NCBI RefSeq assembly: GCF_025869345.1
Contig: NZ_JAOZVW010000018.1
Location: 3,990-67,989 of the forward strand
DNA: 64,000 bases
Direction: 5' to 3'
Source of the DNA: Sphingopyxis sp.
Lineage (GTDB): Bacteria; Pseudomonadota; Alphaproteobacteria; Sphingomonadales; Sphingomonadaceae
Each line of letters begins with the position of its first letter. Positions within the stretch are counted from its first letter, which is position 1. Of this stretch, positions 7,805 through 18,409 are shown one piece after another. The notes below the pieces were generated by a model that saw only the letters and a list, made by a program, of their open reading frames with translations, was not told the DNA's origin and did no database searches. The position numbers and the translations under genes were made by a program.

Positions 7805-8956
7805 TTACCTCGGCAGGCCGAGCAGGCGCTCGGCGATGATGTTGCGCTGAATCTCGTTCGACCCGGCGTAGATCGGGCCGGAGAGCGAGAAGATATAGCC
7901 TTCGAGCCACGCGTTGAGCGCGCCGCCGTCGAGATGCCGCAATTCGGCCGATGCGCCGAGAAGCTGCATCGCGGTGCGATGCGCGGCGCGGTCGAGTTCG
8001 GACCAGAATATCTTGTTGAGGCTCGCCTCGGCGCCGATGTGGCCGCCCGCCATGATCTTCGACGCGACGGCATAGGTGTTGTAGGCATAGGCCTGCGCGT
8101 CCATCCACGCCTGCATCACCTGCTCGCGCGCGGCGGGCGCGGCCTTGGCCTCGTGCTGGCGGAACAGCCTGACGAGACGTTCGGTGGCCGCCTGAAAGCG
8201 CGCGGGCGAGCGCAGCATCAGCCCGCGCTCGAAGCCCGCGGTCGCCATCGCGACGTTCCAGCCTTCGCCTTCGCCCGCGATGCGGTTTTCGACCGGCACG
8301 CGCACTTCGTCGAAGAAGAGTTCCGCGAAACCGGGATCGCCGTGCAACTGGCGGATCGGGCGGCGTGTGACGCCGGGTGAGTTGAGGTCGAACAGGATGA
8401 AGCTCAGCCCCTTGTGGCGCTTCGAGTCCGGGTCGGTACGGAACAGGCCGAAGCCCCAGTCGGCGAAGCTGGCGCGACTCGACCAGGTTTTCTGGCCGGT
8501 GATGACATAATGATCGCCGTCCCGGATCGCCTTGGTCGTAATGGCCGCCATGTCGGACCCGGCGGCCGGTTCGGACCAGGCCTGCGCCCAGATCACCTCG
8601 CCTTTGGCCATCGGGGTCAGGAAGCGCGCCTTCTGTTCGTCGGTGCCGAACTCCATCACCGTCGGGCCGAGCAGGAAGATGCCGTTCTGGTTGACGCGCA
8701 GCGGCGCCCCGGCGCGATAATATTCTTCCTCGAAGATCAGCCACTGGATGAGATCGAGCCCCCGCCCGCCATAGGCTTCGGGCCAGGTGACCATGCCCCA
8801 GTTGCCGCTCGCGAGCTTTCGCTCCCACTCGACATGCTGATGATAGCCGTCCTCGCGCTCGAGCGTGACAAGCGGCTCTTTCGGCACATTCGCTTCCATC
8901 CACGCGCGCACCTCGGCGCGGAAATCCTGCTGTTCGGGGGTGTAGGCGAGGTCCAT
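7805..8956 (-). CDS. fadE31: Acyl-CoA dehydrogenase FadE31-like
   Basis: A 383-residue acyl-CoA dehydrogenase. It shows WPEAYGGRGLDLIQW, WAQAWSEPAAGSDMA, TWSSRASFADWGFGLFR, a RGLMLRSPARFQAATERLV helix and the terminal IYAGSNEIQRNIIAERLLGLPR. These blocks resemble mycobacterial FadE31. The gene starts with the TGATG junction at the echA20 stop (1-bp overlap), so it is translationally coupled. Inferred role: dehydrogenation of the acyl-CoA left after both steroid rings are opened, together with the small-type subunit encoded just downstream. Assignment between FadE31 and related paralogues is less sure than for fadE30. Confidence 0.75.
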   Translation of the reverse strand: MDLAYTPEQQDFRAEVRAWMEANVPKEPLVTLEREDGYHQHVEWERKLASGNWGMVTWPEAYGGRGLDLIQWLIFEEEYYRAGAPLRVNQNGIFLLGPTVMEFGTDEQKARFLTPMAKGEVIWAQAWSEPAAGSDMAAITTKAIRDGDHYVITGQKTWSSRASFADWGFGLFRTDPDSKRHKGLSFILFDLNSPGVTRRPIRQLHGDPGFAELFFDEVRVPVENRIAGEGEGWNVAMATAGFERGLMLRSPARFQAATERLVRLFRQHEAKAAPAAREQVMQAWMDAQAYAYNTYAVASKIMAGGHIGAEASLNKIFWSELDRAAHRTAMQLLGASAELRHLDGGALNAWLEGYIFSLSGPIYAGSNEIQRNIIAERLLGLPR

Positions 8957-9711
8957 CAGAATTCGGCCGCCTTGCCCGTCTCGACGAAGGCATCGCGCGA
9001 TTTCTGGCTGTCCTCGTGCATATACATTTCGAGCGTGAAGCCCTGTTCCCAGCGATAGCCGCGATCGACGTCGCGCGCTTCGAGGCCGTTCAGCGCTTCC
9101 TTGGCGATCACCAGCGCCTTGCGCGACTTGCCCGCGATGACGGCGGCAAAGGCGCGCGCTTCCTCGACGAGCTTTTCGCGCGGCACGACCTTTTCGACCG
9201 CGCCGAGCCGGTAGGCTTCCTCGACCGGGATGTTGCCGCCGGTGAAGAAGGCCGCGCGCACCTTGTGCAGCGGCAGCATGCGCGAGAGGTGCGACGCGCC
9301 GCCCATCGCGCCGCGATCGACCTCGGGCAGCGAGAAGAAGGCGTCGTCGGCGGCGATGATCGTGTCGCTCGCGCCGCAGATACCGATGCCGCCGCCGATC
9401 ACGAATTTATGCACCGCGACGACGACAGGAACCTCGCAGTCGCGCACCGCCTTGAAGGTCAGGTAATTGCCGCGATTGAGCAGGGTGATGCGTTCGGGAT
9501 GCGCCTGCATTTCCTTGATATCGACGCCGCCGCAGAATCCGCGCGCGCTCTCGGCGGCGCGGATCAGCACGACATTGACCTCGGGATTGTTCCCCGCCTC
9601 GCGGATGATCGCGGGCAGGCCGTTCCACGTTTCGCTGTCGAACGCGTTGACCGGCGGGACGTCGAAGACGATTTCGGCGATGCGGTCCTTGATCTCGGTA
9701 TGGATCGGCAT
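8956..9711 (-). CDS. echA20: EchA20-type crotonase, hydrolytic ring D opening
   Basis: A 251-residue crotonase-family enzyme. The blocks GVDIKEMQ (about residue 62), IGGGIGICGASD and LPEVDRGAMGGASHLSRMLP match EchA20 of Mycobacterium tuberculosis in both order and wording. EchA20 hydrolyses the five-membered ring of HIEC-CoA to give COCHEA-CoA, the substrate of IpdAB. The gene lies 3 bp after ipdC, the enzyme that acts just before it in the pathway. A general enoyl-CoA hydratase is the alternative, but the Glu-rich GVDIKEMQ/LPEVDRG signature makes that less likely. Confidence 0.85.
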   Translation of the reverse strand: MPIHTEIKDRIAEIVFDVPPVNAFDSETWNGLPAIIREAGNNPEVNVVLIRAAESARGFCGGVDIKEMQAHPERITLLNRGNYLTFKAVRDCEVPVVVAVHKFVIGGGIGICGASDTIIAADDAFFSLPEVDRGAMGGASHLSRMLPLHKVRAAFFTGGNIPVEEAYRLGAVEKVVPREKLVEEARAFAAVIAGKSRKALVIAKEALNGLEARDVDRGYRWEQGFTLEMYMHEDSQKSRDAFVETGKAAEF

Positions 9712-9714
9712 GGG

Positions 9715-10794
9715 TCAGGCCCCTGTTGACGAGGAAGAGAAGAGGGCGGCGAGACGTGCGCGTGCGTCGCGTTCGATGTCGCCAAGCAGGTCGGCGCAAC
9801 TCGGCAGGTCGGCGAGGCGCCCGGCAACAAGGCCGGTCGCCATCAGCCCATGGTCGGGGTCGCCCTCGACCACCGCCTTCTGAATCAGCATCGGCGCCGA
9901 AGCGGCCATCATCGCCTGCGGCAGGGTCAGGCCGCCGTGGCTGGTCATACCCTTCGCGGCGCGGAACAGTTCGGCAAAGGAGGCGCCGGTCTGGCGCTTC
10001 ATTGCGAGCCCGCTCTCGACCGCGCGGCGCCAGATGCCGAGCCCGGTCGAGCGCTCGATGCGGTTCAGCAGCGCATTTTTGATCATCCGCTGCGGCAGGC
10101 CGTCGACCTTGGTCGACACGAGAATGTCGTCGGTGCCCGCGCCAACATAGCGCGCCTTGGTCACATCGGGGATCGGGCTTTCGCGTGTCATCAGGAAGCG
10201 CGTGCCCATCGCGATGCCGACCGCGCCGAACGCCAGCGCCGCCGCGAGCCCGCGCCCGTCGCCGAAGCCGCCCGCCGCGATCACCGGCACCTTCACCGCG
10301 TCGAGCACCTGCGGCAGCAGGATCGTCGAGGCGACCGAGCCGGTATGCCCGCCGCCTTCGCCGCCCTGCACCGTCACCATGTCGACGCCCAATTGCACCA
10401 TTTTCTGCGCGTGTTTGACCGCGCCGACCGTCGGCACGCAGAGGATGCCCGCATCCTTGAAGCGCCCGATCATCTTGGCGTCGGGGCCGCGCCCGAAGCT
10501 CACCGCGCGGATCTGGTCGCGATGCTTCAGGATGATCTCGACGATCTCCGCCGCGCCGGGCTGGAACATATGGAAATTGACGCCGAAGGGCTGCTTCGTC
10601 CCCGCCTTGACCGCGAGGATCGCGGCTTCGAGTTCGACTGGCTGCATCACCGCGCCCGCGAGAAAGCCGAAGGCGCCCGCCTCGCTCGACGCGACGACGA
10701 GCGCGGGCGTCGCGATCCAGCCCATCGCGGTCTGGATCACCGGCAGGCGGCAGCCGAGCCGTTCGGTCAGCAGGGTGGCGAGCGGGTCGGCCAT
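9715..10794 (-). CDS. ipdC: IpdC flavin-dependent oxidoreductase (NMO fold)
   Basis: A 359-residue TIM-barrel protein of the nitronate monooxygenase/2-nitropropane dioxygenase family. FMN-binding features are PVIQTAMGWIATPALV at the N-terminus, VQGGEGGGHTG near residue 140, and VIAAGGFGDGRGLAAALAFGAVGIAMGTRFL near 170-200. In the steroid C/D-ring pathway the family member IpdC acts between IpdF and EchA20 on HIC-CoA. Direct neighbours here are echA20 (3 bp downstream) and a crotonase gene upstream that ends in the TGATG junction with this start. The name depends on that context; isolated, it would only be called a nitronate monooxygenase-like flavoprotein. Confidence 0.83.
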   Translation of the reverse strand: MADPLATLLTERLGCRLPVIQTAMGWIATPALVVASSEAGAFGFLAGAVMQPVELEAAILAVKAGTKQPFGVNFHMFQPGAAEIVEIILKHRDQIRAVSFGRGPDAKMIGRFKDAGILCVPTVGAVKHAQKMVQLGVDMVTVQGGEGGGHTGSVASTILLPQVLDAVKVPVIAAGGFGDGRGLAAALAFGAVGIAMGTRFLMTRESPIPDVTKARYVGAGTDDILVSTKVDGLPQRMIKNALLNRIERSTGLGIWRRAVESGLAMKRQTGASFAELFRAAKGMTSHGGLTLPQAMMAASAPMLIQKAVVEGDPDHGLMATGLVAGRLADLPSCADLLGDIERDARARLAALFSSSSTGA

Positions 10795-11717
10795 CAGCCT
10801 GCGTCCTGATCCTTTTTGGCGGCGTCCTTCTTGTTCGCTTCGGCCATCTTCTTGCCGTCGAACCCGGCGATATAGTCGCCCTTGACGAGGCTGTTGTTGG
10901 CGTGGGCGAAATGATGGTAGCCGAACGCAGCATCGATCCCGGCATTCTTGCCCGCCAGCGTCTCCATATGGTTGCATGCCTGTTTCGCGAGCTGGAGCGC
11001 GAGGCGCGGCTGGGTCGCGATCCGTTCCGCGACGCGCTTCACTTCGTCGGCGAGCTCGGCACGCGGCACGACGCGGTTGACCATCCCGGCTTCGCGGGCG
11101 CGTTCGGCGCTCATCCGTTCGCCCAGGAACAGGAATTCCTTCGCCAGCCGGACATTGAGCTCGTGGCAATGCGCGAAATATTCGAGCCCCGGAAAGCCCA
11201 TCTGCAGCACGGGGTCCTGAAAGAAGGCGTCGTCCGACGCGATGATCAGGTCGCACACCCAGGCGAGCATCAGCCCGCCGGCGATGCAGCCGCCGTGGAC
11301 CTGCGCGATGGTCGGCTTGGGAATGTCCCGCCACCTCTTGCACATGCCGAGATATTGCTCATGCTCGCGGGCATAGGCCTTTTCGGCGCCGGCCTTGGTC
11401 GAGTGATCGTACCACATCAGCCGCCGCTCGACCGGCGAATGAAAGTCGCGCCCCGGCGTGCCGATGTCGTGCCCGGCGCTGAAATGCTTGGCGTCGGATT
11501 TGAGGACGATGACCTTGACCGCATCGTCGTCGACGGCGCGGTAGAAGGCGTCGTCGAGCGCATAGGTCATCTGGCTGTTCTGGACATTGTGATATTGCGG
11601 GCGGTTGAGCGTCACCCACGCAATGCCGTCGGCCGCCTCATAGAGGACCGGCGTATCGGTCTCGTAAACCGGCGCTTCATCGACCGGCGGGATCAGCCCG
11701 TCATTCTGATCGGTCAT
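10794..11717 (-). CDS. Enoyl-CoA hydratase of the ipd operon
   Basis: A 307-residue crotonase, longer than usual. About 25 extra residues stand before the fold and a Lys/Asp-rich tail (MAEANKKDAAKKDQDAG) follows it. Core motifs are VTLNRPQYHNVQNS, KHFSAGHDIGTPGRD, an inserted segment around WYDHSTKAGAEKAYAREHEQ, and VHGGCIAGGLMLAWVCDLI. The last two match proteobacterial crotonases found next to ipdAB. It probably hydrates an unsaturated acyl-CoA of HIP side-chain or ring-derived acid degradation. It is coupled to ipdC by a 1-bp TGATG overlap and lies 3 bp after ipdB. Confidence 0.8.
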   Translation of the reverse strand: MTDQNDGLIPPVDEAPVYETDTPVLYEAADGIAWVTLNRPQYHNVQNSQMTYALDDAFYRAVDDDAVKVIVLKSDAKHFSAGHDIGTPGRDFHSPVERRLMWYDHSTKAGAEKAYAREHEQYLGMCKRWRDIPKPTIAQVHGGCIAGGLMLAWVCDLIIASDDAFFQDPVLQMGFPGLEYFAHCHELNVRLAKEFLFLGERMSAERAREAGMVNRVVPRAELADEVKRVAERIATQPRLALQLAKQACNHMETLAGKNAGIDAAFGYHHFAHANNSLVKGDYIAGFDGKKMAEANKKDAAKKDQDAG

Positions 11718-11720
11718 GGC

Positions 11721-12521
11721 TCAGCTCCTCTTGCCCGCGGGATTGTCCTTGAGCACCCCGGCGCGCAGACCATGCGGGTCGAGCCGCGCGATGATCGCAA
11801 GCTGTTCGGCGGTCGGGGCGGGGGTGGTCGCGACCTCGGTGGCGGCTTCGAGCGCGAAGCCGGTCGCGTCCTGCACCTGCTCGAAAGTCACGCCGGGGTG
11901 CAGCATGACGACGCGGATCGCCTTGTCCTTGCCGCCGAAGTCCATCACACACAGGTCGGTGACGATCAGCCGCAGGTCGACGCGGCTGAAATTGACGCCG
12001 GGGGTGCGGCGCGCCGGATTGTAGCCGACGCTCGACACCATATCGACCTCGCCCTCGACGAAGACGCGCTTCGAATGGGCGGGGACGAACATCGAATTGA
12101 TGTGGCAGATGCTGTTGCCCGGAAAGCCGCGCGCGCCGAGCATCTGCACCTTCGGCTGGTCATAGGTGCCGCCGAGGTAGGAGATGTTCGTCTGGCCGAA
12201 GCGATCGATCTGGCTCGGCGTCACCATCGCATGGCGCTTGCCCGACCATACGGCGGCGTCGAAGAAGCGCGAGAAGGGCAGATATCCCGCCGCTTTGCGG
12301 TCGTCATAGCCGCGCGGGCCGATCGGCACGGGGTCTTCGACCAGAAAGGCCTCGCCGTCGGTCATCATCAGTTCGGGCGTGTGGGTCAGCTTGGCGAGCC
12401 CGGCGGCGAGGCGCGGCGCGGGGCCGATGCCGGTCGCGACGAGCTCGCCATTGCCGCGCCACGCCTCGGACGCGGCGACGATGAGCTGTTCGCAAAGGGT
12501 GAAGTCAGGCGCGGTGGTCAT
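11721..12521 (-). CDS. ipdB: IpdB, beta subunit of COCHEA-CoA hydrolase
   Basis: A 266-residue protein of the family I CoA-transferase beta fold. Visible blocks are VATGIGPAPRLAAGLAKLTH, LGGTYDQPKVQMLGARGFPGN, ICHINSMFVPAHSKRVFVEG and FGGKDKAIRVVMLHPGV. With IpdA it forms a heteromer that looks like a CoA transferase but hydrolyses the six-membered ring (ring C) of COCHEA-CoA. The start at 12521 follows the ipdA stop by 11 bp. Pairing with ipdA and the neighbours ipdC, echA20 and fadA6 make the assignment strong compared with an ordinary acetoacetate- or glutaconate-CoA transferase subunit. Confidence 0.88.
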   Translation of the reverse strand: MTTAPDFTLCEQLIVAASEAWRGNGELVATGIGPAPRLAAGLAKLTHTPELMMTDGEAFLVEDPVPIGPRGYDDRKAAGYLPFSRFFDAAVWSGKRHAMVTPSQIDRFGQTNISYLGGTYDQPKVQMLGARGFPGNSICHINSMFVPAHSKRVFVEGEVDMVSSVGYNPARRTPGVNFSRVDLRLIVTDLCVMDFGGKDKAIRVVMLHPGVTFEQVQDATGFALEAATEVATTPAPTAEQLAIIARLDPHGLRAGVLKDNPAGKRS

Positions 12522-12532
12522 GGTCGGCCGCC

Positions 12533-13426
12533 TCAGAAGATGGGAAGGGGAAGGGCGACGACGGCATCCTTGCCGCCGACACGGGCCAGATAATCCGCCT
12601 CGTCGGCGCCGATGATGTCGGCGGCATAGGCATCCCAGCCGGCTTCTTCGCGCGCGCTCGCGGCATAGGCCTTGAGCTGCTTCATATCCCAGCCATAGGC
12701 GGGCGGCATCGAGGTGGGGTGCGCACCGAAGGGAGCTTCGATCACGGCGTGGACAAAGCAGCGTTCGACGATGTTCGCGCGAGCGTCCTCGGGGTAGCTG
12801 TGGTCCATCCGATCGACCACTTCCTCGGCCGAGACGAAGGTCCGGTCGGCGGCGCGCGCGAACCATTCGTCATAGTAAGTGTCGGGGCCGAGGGCCTGGA
12901 TATTGCCGAGCCGGTCGGCGCGCTGGACATGCAGCAGCGCCGCGTCGAGTTTCAGCGCCGGCATTGCGAGCAGTACCTCGCCGTCGGCATAGGGCGACTG
13001 GACGGTCTTGAAGCCGCCGTGCGTCATCACGTCGGTGCCGAGCCCGACGTGCGTCGGCAGGAAGGGTAGACGGAACGCCGCGGCCTTGAGGCCCCATTGC
13101 AGCATGCCTTCATCCAGTTCGAAGATGTCGAGCCCGCCCGCCTCGCGGCTTTTACGGAAATAGGGTTCGAGCGGGATCGCGTCCATCGAGACGAAGCCGA
13201 AGATGACCTTCTTCACCTTGCCTGCGGCGCACAGCATTCCGACGTCGGGGCCGCCATAGGCGACGATCGTCAGGTCGGTGAGGTCCGAACGCAGGATCGC
13301 GCGGACCAGTGCCATCGGCTTGCGCCGCGGACCCCAGCCGGCGATTCCGATCGTCATCCCGCTTTTCAACGAGGCGACGAACTGCTCGATAGTCACTTGC
13401 TTGTTCAATTCCCTCTCCAGCATCAT
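12533..13426 (-). CDS. ipdA: IpdA, alpha subunit of COCHEA-CoA hydrolase
   Basis: About 297 residues. The block SGMTIGIAGWGPRRKPMALVRAILRSD followed by TIVAYGGPDVGMLCAAGKVKKV is almost a copy of the start of mycobacterial IpdA (Rv3551). Later segments DEGMLQWGLKAAAFRLPFLP and VIEAPFGAHPTSMPPAYG also match. An in-frame ATG exists at 13480 but lacks a ribosome site; AAAGG lies just before the ATGATG pair at 13421-13426, so a start there is preferred. It is the first gene of the long minus-strand operon; the promoter must lie between about 13430 and the divergent SDR gene at 13540. No KstR2-like operator is visible there. Confidence 0.87.
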   Translation of the reverse strand: MMLERELNKQVTIEQFVASLKSGMTIGIAGWGPRRKPMALVRAILRSDLTDLTIVAYGGPDVGMLCAAGKVKKVIFGFVSMDAIPLEPYFRKSREAGGLDIFELDEGMLQWGLKAAAFRLPFLPTHVGLGTDVMTHGGFKTVQSPYADGEVLLAMPALKLDAALLHVQRADRLGNIQALGPDTYYDEWFARAADRTFVSAEEVVDRMDHSYPEDARANIVERCFVHAVIEAPFGAHPTSMPPAYGWDMKQLKAYAASAREEAGWDAYAADIIGADEADYLARVGGKDAVVALPLPIF

Positions 13427-13539
13427 GGGGCCTTTGTCGGGCTGGATTAGGGACTCTGGCGGCGGGTCCGATACCGCCATATGGGGGGAGACTTCGCGCC
13501 GGCCGGAGCGGAGAGGTCGGCCGAAGGATGGAGGCGGAT

Positions 13540-14304
13540 ATGACGGACGGAAAAGGGCGCGTCGCGCTGGTCACCGGGGGCGGCAAGGGGATCGGCCGCG
13601 CGATCGCGCAGCGCCTGCTTGCCGACGGCTTCGCGGTCGTGATCTGCGGCCGCAATGCGCCAGAGGAACTGCCGTCGCACGATGGCGTGGCCGCCGAGTT
13701 CGAGGTGTGCGACGTGCGCGAGGCCGATGCGGTGCAGGCGATGGTCGATCGCATCTTCGCGCGCCACGGCCGGCTCGACCTTGCCGTCAACAATGCCGGT
13801 GGCTCGCCCGAGGCCGACGCCGCGACCGCCTCACCACGCTTTTCGGAACGCGTCCTCGCGCTCAACCTGCTCGGGCCGCTGCACGTCGCGCAGGCGGCGA
13901 ACCGGATCATGCAGGCGCAGGCCGGGGGCGGCAGCATCGTCAATATCGCCAGCGTGTCGGGGGTGCGGCCCTCGCCGGGAACCGCGGTCTATGGCGCGGC
14001 GAAGGCGGGGCTGCTCAGCCTCACCGAATCGCTCGCGATGGAATGGGGGCCGAAGGTGCGCGTCAACGCGGTCGTCGTCGGGCTCGTCGCGACCGACGCG
14101 GCCGCCGACCATTATGGCGGGGCGGAGGGCATGAAGCGCATCGACGCGATGCTGCCGCTCGGCCGCATGGCGAACGGAGCGGACATCGCGGGGGTGGTGA
14201 GCTTCCTCGCCTCGCCCGACGCCGCCTATGTCAGCGGCGCCCGGATCGCGGTGCACGGCGGCGGCGAGCGGCCGGTGTTTCTAACGCTGGCGAGCGGCGG
14301 GTAG
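13540..14304 (+). CDS. SDR oxidoreductase divergent from ipdA
   Basis: A 254-residue short-chain dehydrogenase: TGGGKGIGRAIAQRLL cofactor loop, NNAGG, and NIASVSGVRPSPGTAVYGAAKAGL catalytic Ser/Tyr/Lys. The ATG at 13540 has GGAGG at 13530-13534 with 5-bp spacing, so it is preferred to the ATG at 13528. In Mycobacterium, SDR genes (Rv3548c/Rv3549c) are likewise divergent from ipdA, which supports a part in steroid degradation. Substrate unknown. The gene ends before a 30-bp perfect inverted repeat that separates it from the convergent phosphatase gene. Confidence 0.82.
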   Translation: MTDGKGRVALVTGGGKGIGRAIAQRLLADGFAVVICGRNAPEELPSHDGVAAEFEVCDVREADAVQAMVDRIFARHGRLDLAVNNAGGSPEADAATASPRFSERVLALNLLGPLHVAQAANRIMQAQAGGGSIVNIASVSGVRPSPGTAVYGAAKAGLLSLTESLAMEWGPKVRVNAVVVGLVATDAAADHYGGAEGMKRIDAMLPLGRMANGADIAGVVSFLASPDAAYVSGARIAVHGGGERPVFLTLASGG

Positions 14305-14323
14305 GAAGTCACCAGAGCTCAAT

Positions 14324-14399
14324 CGTCATTGCGAGCGAAGCGAAGCAATCCAGAGCGGCTTGTCACGCCCTGGATTGCTTCGCTTCGCTCGCAATGACG
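14324..14399. repeat. 30-bp perfect inverted repeat between convergent genes
   Basis: The left arm 14324-14353 (beginning CGTCATTGCGAGCGAAGCGA) is perfectly repeated in reverse at 14370-14399, with a 16-bp loop. The GCGAGCGAAGCGAAGCAATCC core belongs to a palindromic repeat seen in many alphaproteobacteria. It lies between two convergent genes and could fold in either transcript, so it may also stop transcription from both sides. Confidence 0.7.
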
Positions 14400-14422
14400 G
14401 AGTTTGGGGTTGCGGCGGTGCG

Positions 14423-15280
14423 TCAGCGCAGCATCCGCTGGCGCAGCCGCTGAATCGCCGCGCGGTCGACCCCCAGTTCGCGCTTCAGATAGCTCTCGAC
14501 GCTGCCATAATCCTTGTCGATCTGGTCGAAGGCGGCGTCGAGATAGGCGGGCTCGACGTCGAGCAGCGGCTTGACGGCGTCGGCGGGCAGCGCCGCCGTC
14601 GCGGCGTTCAGCCCGGCATCGGCGCGCAGCTTGTCCATGTCGAGCGCGCTGTTGCTCAGCAGATAATCCTGCATGATCGTCTCGCGCGGAACGCCGAGCG
14701 CGCTCAGCACGAGCGCGGTCGCCAGGCCGGTGCGGTCCTTGCCCGCGGTGCAGTTGACGATCACGGCCTTGTCGGAATGCAGCAGCCGGTCGAACAGCAT
14801 GCGATAGGAGGCCGCCTGCTCCTTGGGGAAGCCGCGATAGCCCTCGATCATCGCCGCGCGCATCGTCGCGGCGTCGATCTTGGCGCCCTTGGTGAACAGC
14901 GCGCCGAGATTGCCGGCGGACAGGTCATAGTCGCGCGTCCAGTATCCGACACCGGCATCCTGCATCCACGGGGCCTTGTCGGCCTGCCGCTCGCGCGTCG
15001 AGCGCAGGTCGATGATCGACCCGACCGACAGCGCATGGATCAGCGCCTGATCCTCGGCCGTGTAGCGCCCGACCGACGCCGAGCGGTAGAGCTTGCCCCA
15101 CATCACCTTGCGGCCATCCGTGGTACGATAGCCGCCGACATCGCGGAAATTGTCGCCGCCGGTCATCGCAAATTCGCGCGTCACCGTCGTCGCAGAATCG
15201 GCCGCCACGGGGCCCGGTGCAGCTTGCGCCATCGCCATCGCGGGCGAGAGGAGCAGCAGCGCGAGAAATGCCTTTTTCAT
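14423..15280 (-). CDS. Secreted tyrosine-phosphatase-like protein (CX5R)
   Basis: A 285-residue protein with a clear signal peptide (MKKAFLALLLLSPAMAMAQA). The catalytic loop VNCTAGKDRTG has Cys177, five residues and Arg183, the CX5R signature of the bacterial Y_phosphatase3 family. Upstream GGDNFRDVGGYRTTDG and LYRSASVGRYT are also typical of this family. It would act in the periplasm or outside the cell on phosphoproteins or phospholipid/inositol-type phosphates. It lies downstream of the TonB receptor gene in the same direction, but a strong terminator separates them. The ipd operon and this gene are probably unrelated. Confidence 0.83.
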   Translation of the reverse strand: MKKAFLALLLLSPAMAMAQAAPGPVAADSATTVTREFAMTGGDNFRDVGGYRTTDGRKVMWGKLYRSASVGRYTAEDQALIHALSVGSIIDLRSTRERQADKAPWMQDAGVGYWTRDYDLSAGNLGALFTKGAKIDAATMRAAMIEGYRGFPKEQAASYRMLFDRLLHSDKAVIVNCTAGKDRTGLATALVLSALGVPRETIMQDYLLSNSALDMDKLRADAGLNAATAALPADAVKPLLDVEPAYLDAAFDQIDKDYGSVESYLKRELGVDRAAIQRLRQRMLR

Positions 15281-15291
15281 ATCCTGTCCCT

Positions 15292-15330
15292 TTTCAAAAA
15301 ACCGCCCGGCGGCAACCACCCCGCCGGGCG
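15292..15330 (-). terminator. Rho-independent terminator after TonB receptor 1
   Basis: CGCCCGGCGG (15303-15312) and CCGCCGGGCG (15321-15330) form a perfect 10-bp stem with an 8-base loop. On the minus strand the stem is followed by GTTTTTTGAAAA. This ends the receptor transcript 10 bp past its stop codon region and before the phosphatase start. Confidence 0.85.
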
Positions 15331-15339
15331 ATTCCTCCC

Positions 15340-17586
<2,247 letters not shown>

Positions 17587-17624
17587 AAACACCCTCCCAA
17601 TATCGCGGTTTGCCCGCATTTGAA

Positions 17625-17646
17625 TCACCTACTGGTGAGTAGGTGA
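17625..17646. promoter_or_regulatory. 22-bp palindrome between receptor 1 and tetR
   Basis: TCACCTACT-GGTG-AGTAGGTGA is a perfect inverted repeat with 9-bp arms and a 4-bp spacer. It is 39 bp upstream of the receptor ATG and about 60 bp upstream of the divergent tetR start. This is a typical size and place for a TetR-family operator controlling both promoters; binding is inferred. Confidence 0.7.
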
Positions 17647-17704
17647 ATGTCTAGCCGCGAGTCGGCGAATTGCAAGAGCAAAGGGAATCGGCCACAGAAG
17701 GCCG

Positions 17705-18337
17705 ATGGAGATGGCCATTTCGATGCCGGCGACGCGCAAGGAGCGCGCCGATGCGACCCGCGAGGCGATCCTGCGCGAGGCCGAGCATGTCTTTGCGATC
17801 ATGGGGTTCCGGGCGTCGCGGCTCGAGGACATCGCCGATGCCGTCGGCATCCGCCGGCCCTCGCTGCTCCACCATTTCGTGACCAAACAGATGCTCTACG
17901 ACGCCGTCGAGGAGCGCCTCTTCGCCGATATGAGCGCAGCGAGCGAGTCGCGGATCGCGGGGATCGCGGACCCGATGGAGCGGCTCATCGCGCACCTCGA
18001 CGCGTGGCTCGATTTTTTCCTCGTTCGACCGTCAGCCGCGCGGATTCTTCAGCGACTGGTCGCCGATACCGCGGTGCGGCGGGGCAATCCGGTCCAATTT
18101 TCCTATCGCGTGCTCGAGGATATGGACCGCACGCTGGCCTATGGGATCGAGAAGGGCGCCTTCGCCTCCATCTCGACGATGATGTTCGTCAACGGCGTCG
18201 GTGCCGGTATCCTCTTTTTCATCTGCAACAGCCGCCAGGTCGGCGAGCAACGGAATTACGAACCGTCCAATCCCGCCGATCTGACGGTCTTCAGGACCTT
18301 GCTGCACAAACTGGCCCGCACCGCCGTATCGCCTTGA
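17705..18337 (+). CDS. TetR-family transcriptional regulator
   Basis: A 210-residue regulator with an N-terminal helix-turn-helix: TREAILREAEHVFAIMGFRASRLEDIADAVGIRRPSLLHHFVTKQMLYDAV, the usual TetR_N shape. The C-terminal ligand domain has no close marker. The start is uncertain: ATGs at 17705, 17711 and 17723 are in frame and GAAGG ends at 17701, which fits 17711 best. It is divergent from TonB receptor 1 and probably represses it and itself through the palindrome at 17625-17646. The inducing ligand is likely the imported substrate or its metabolite. Confidence 0.83.
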   Translation: MEMAISMPATRKERADATREAILREAEHVFAIMGFRASRLEDIADAVGIRRPSLLHHFVTKQMLYDAVEERLFADMSAASESRIAGIADPMERLIAHLDAWLDFFLVRPSAARILQRLVADTAVRRGNPVQFSYRVLEDMDRTLAYGIEKGAFASISTMMFVNGVGAGILFFICNSRQVGEQRNYEPSNPADLTVFRTLLHKLARTAVSP

Positions 18338-18409
18338 TTTGCAGCCATATCGGCATGGCAGATTGAACCCGCGACATGGGCGCGTCGAACGCTCTCCGGT
18401 CGAACCTGC

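Noticed and set aside
13427-13539. A KstR/KstR2-type operator in front of ipdA
   Set aside because: No AnCAAGnnCTTGnT-like palindrome is present in this gap.
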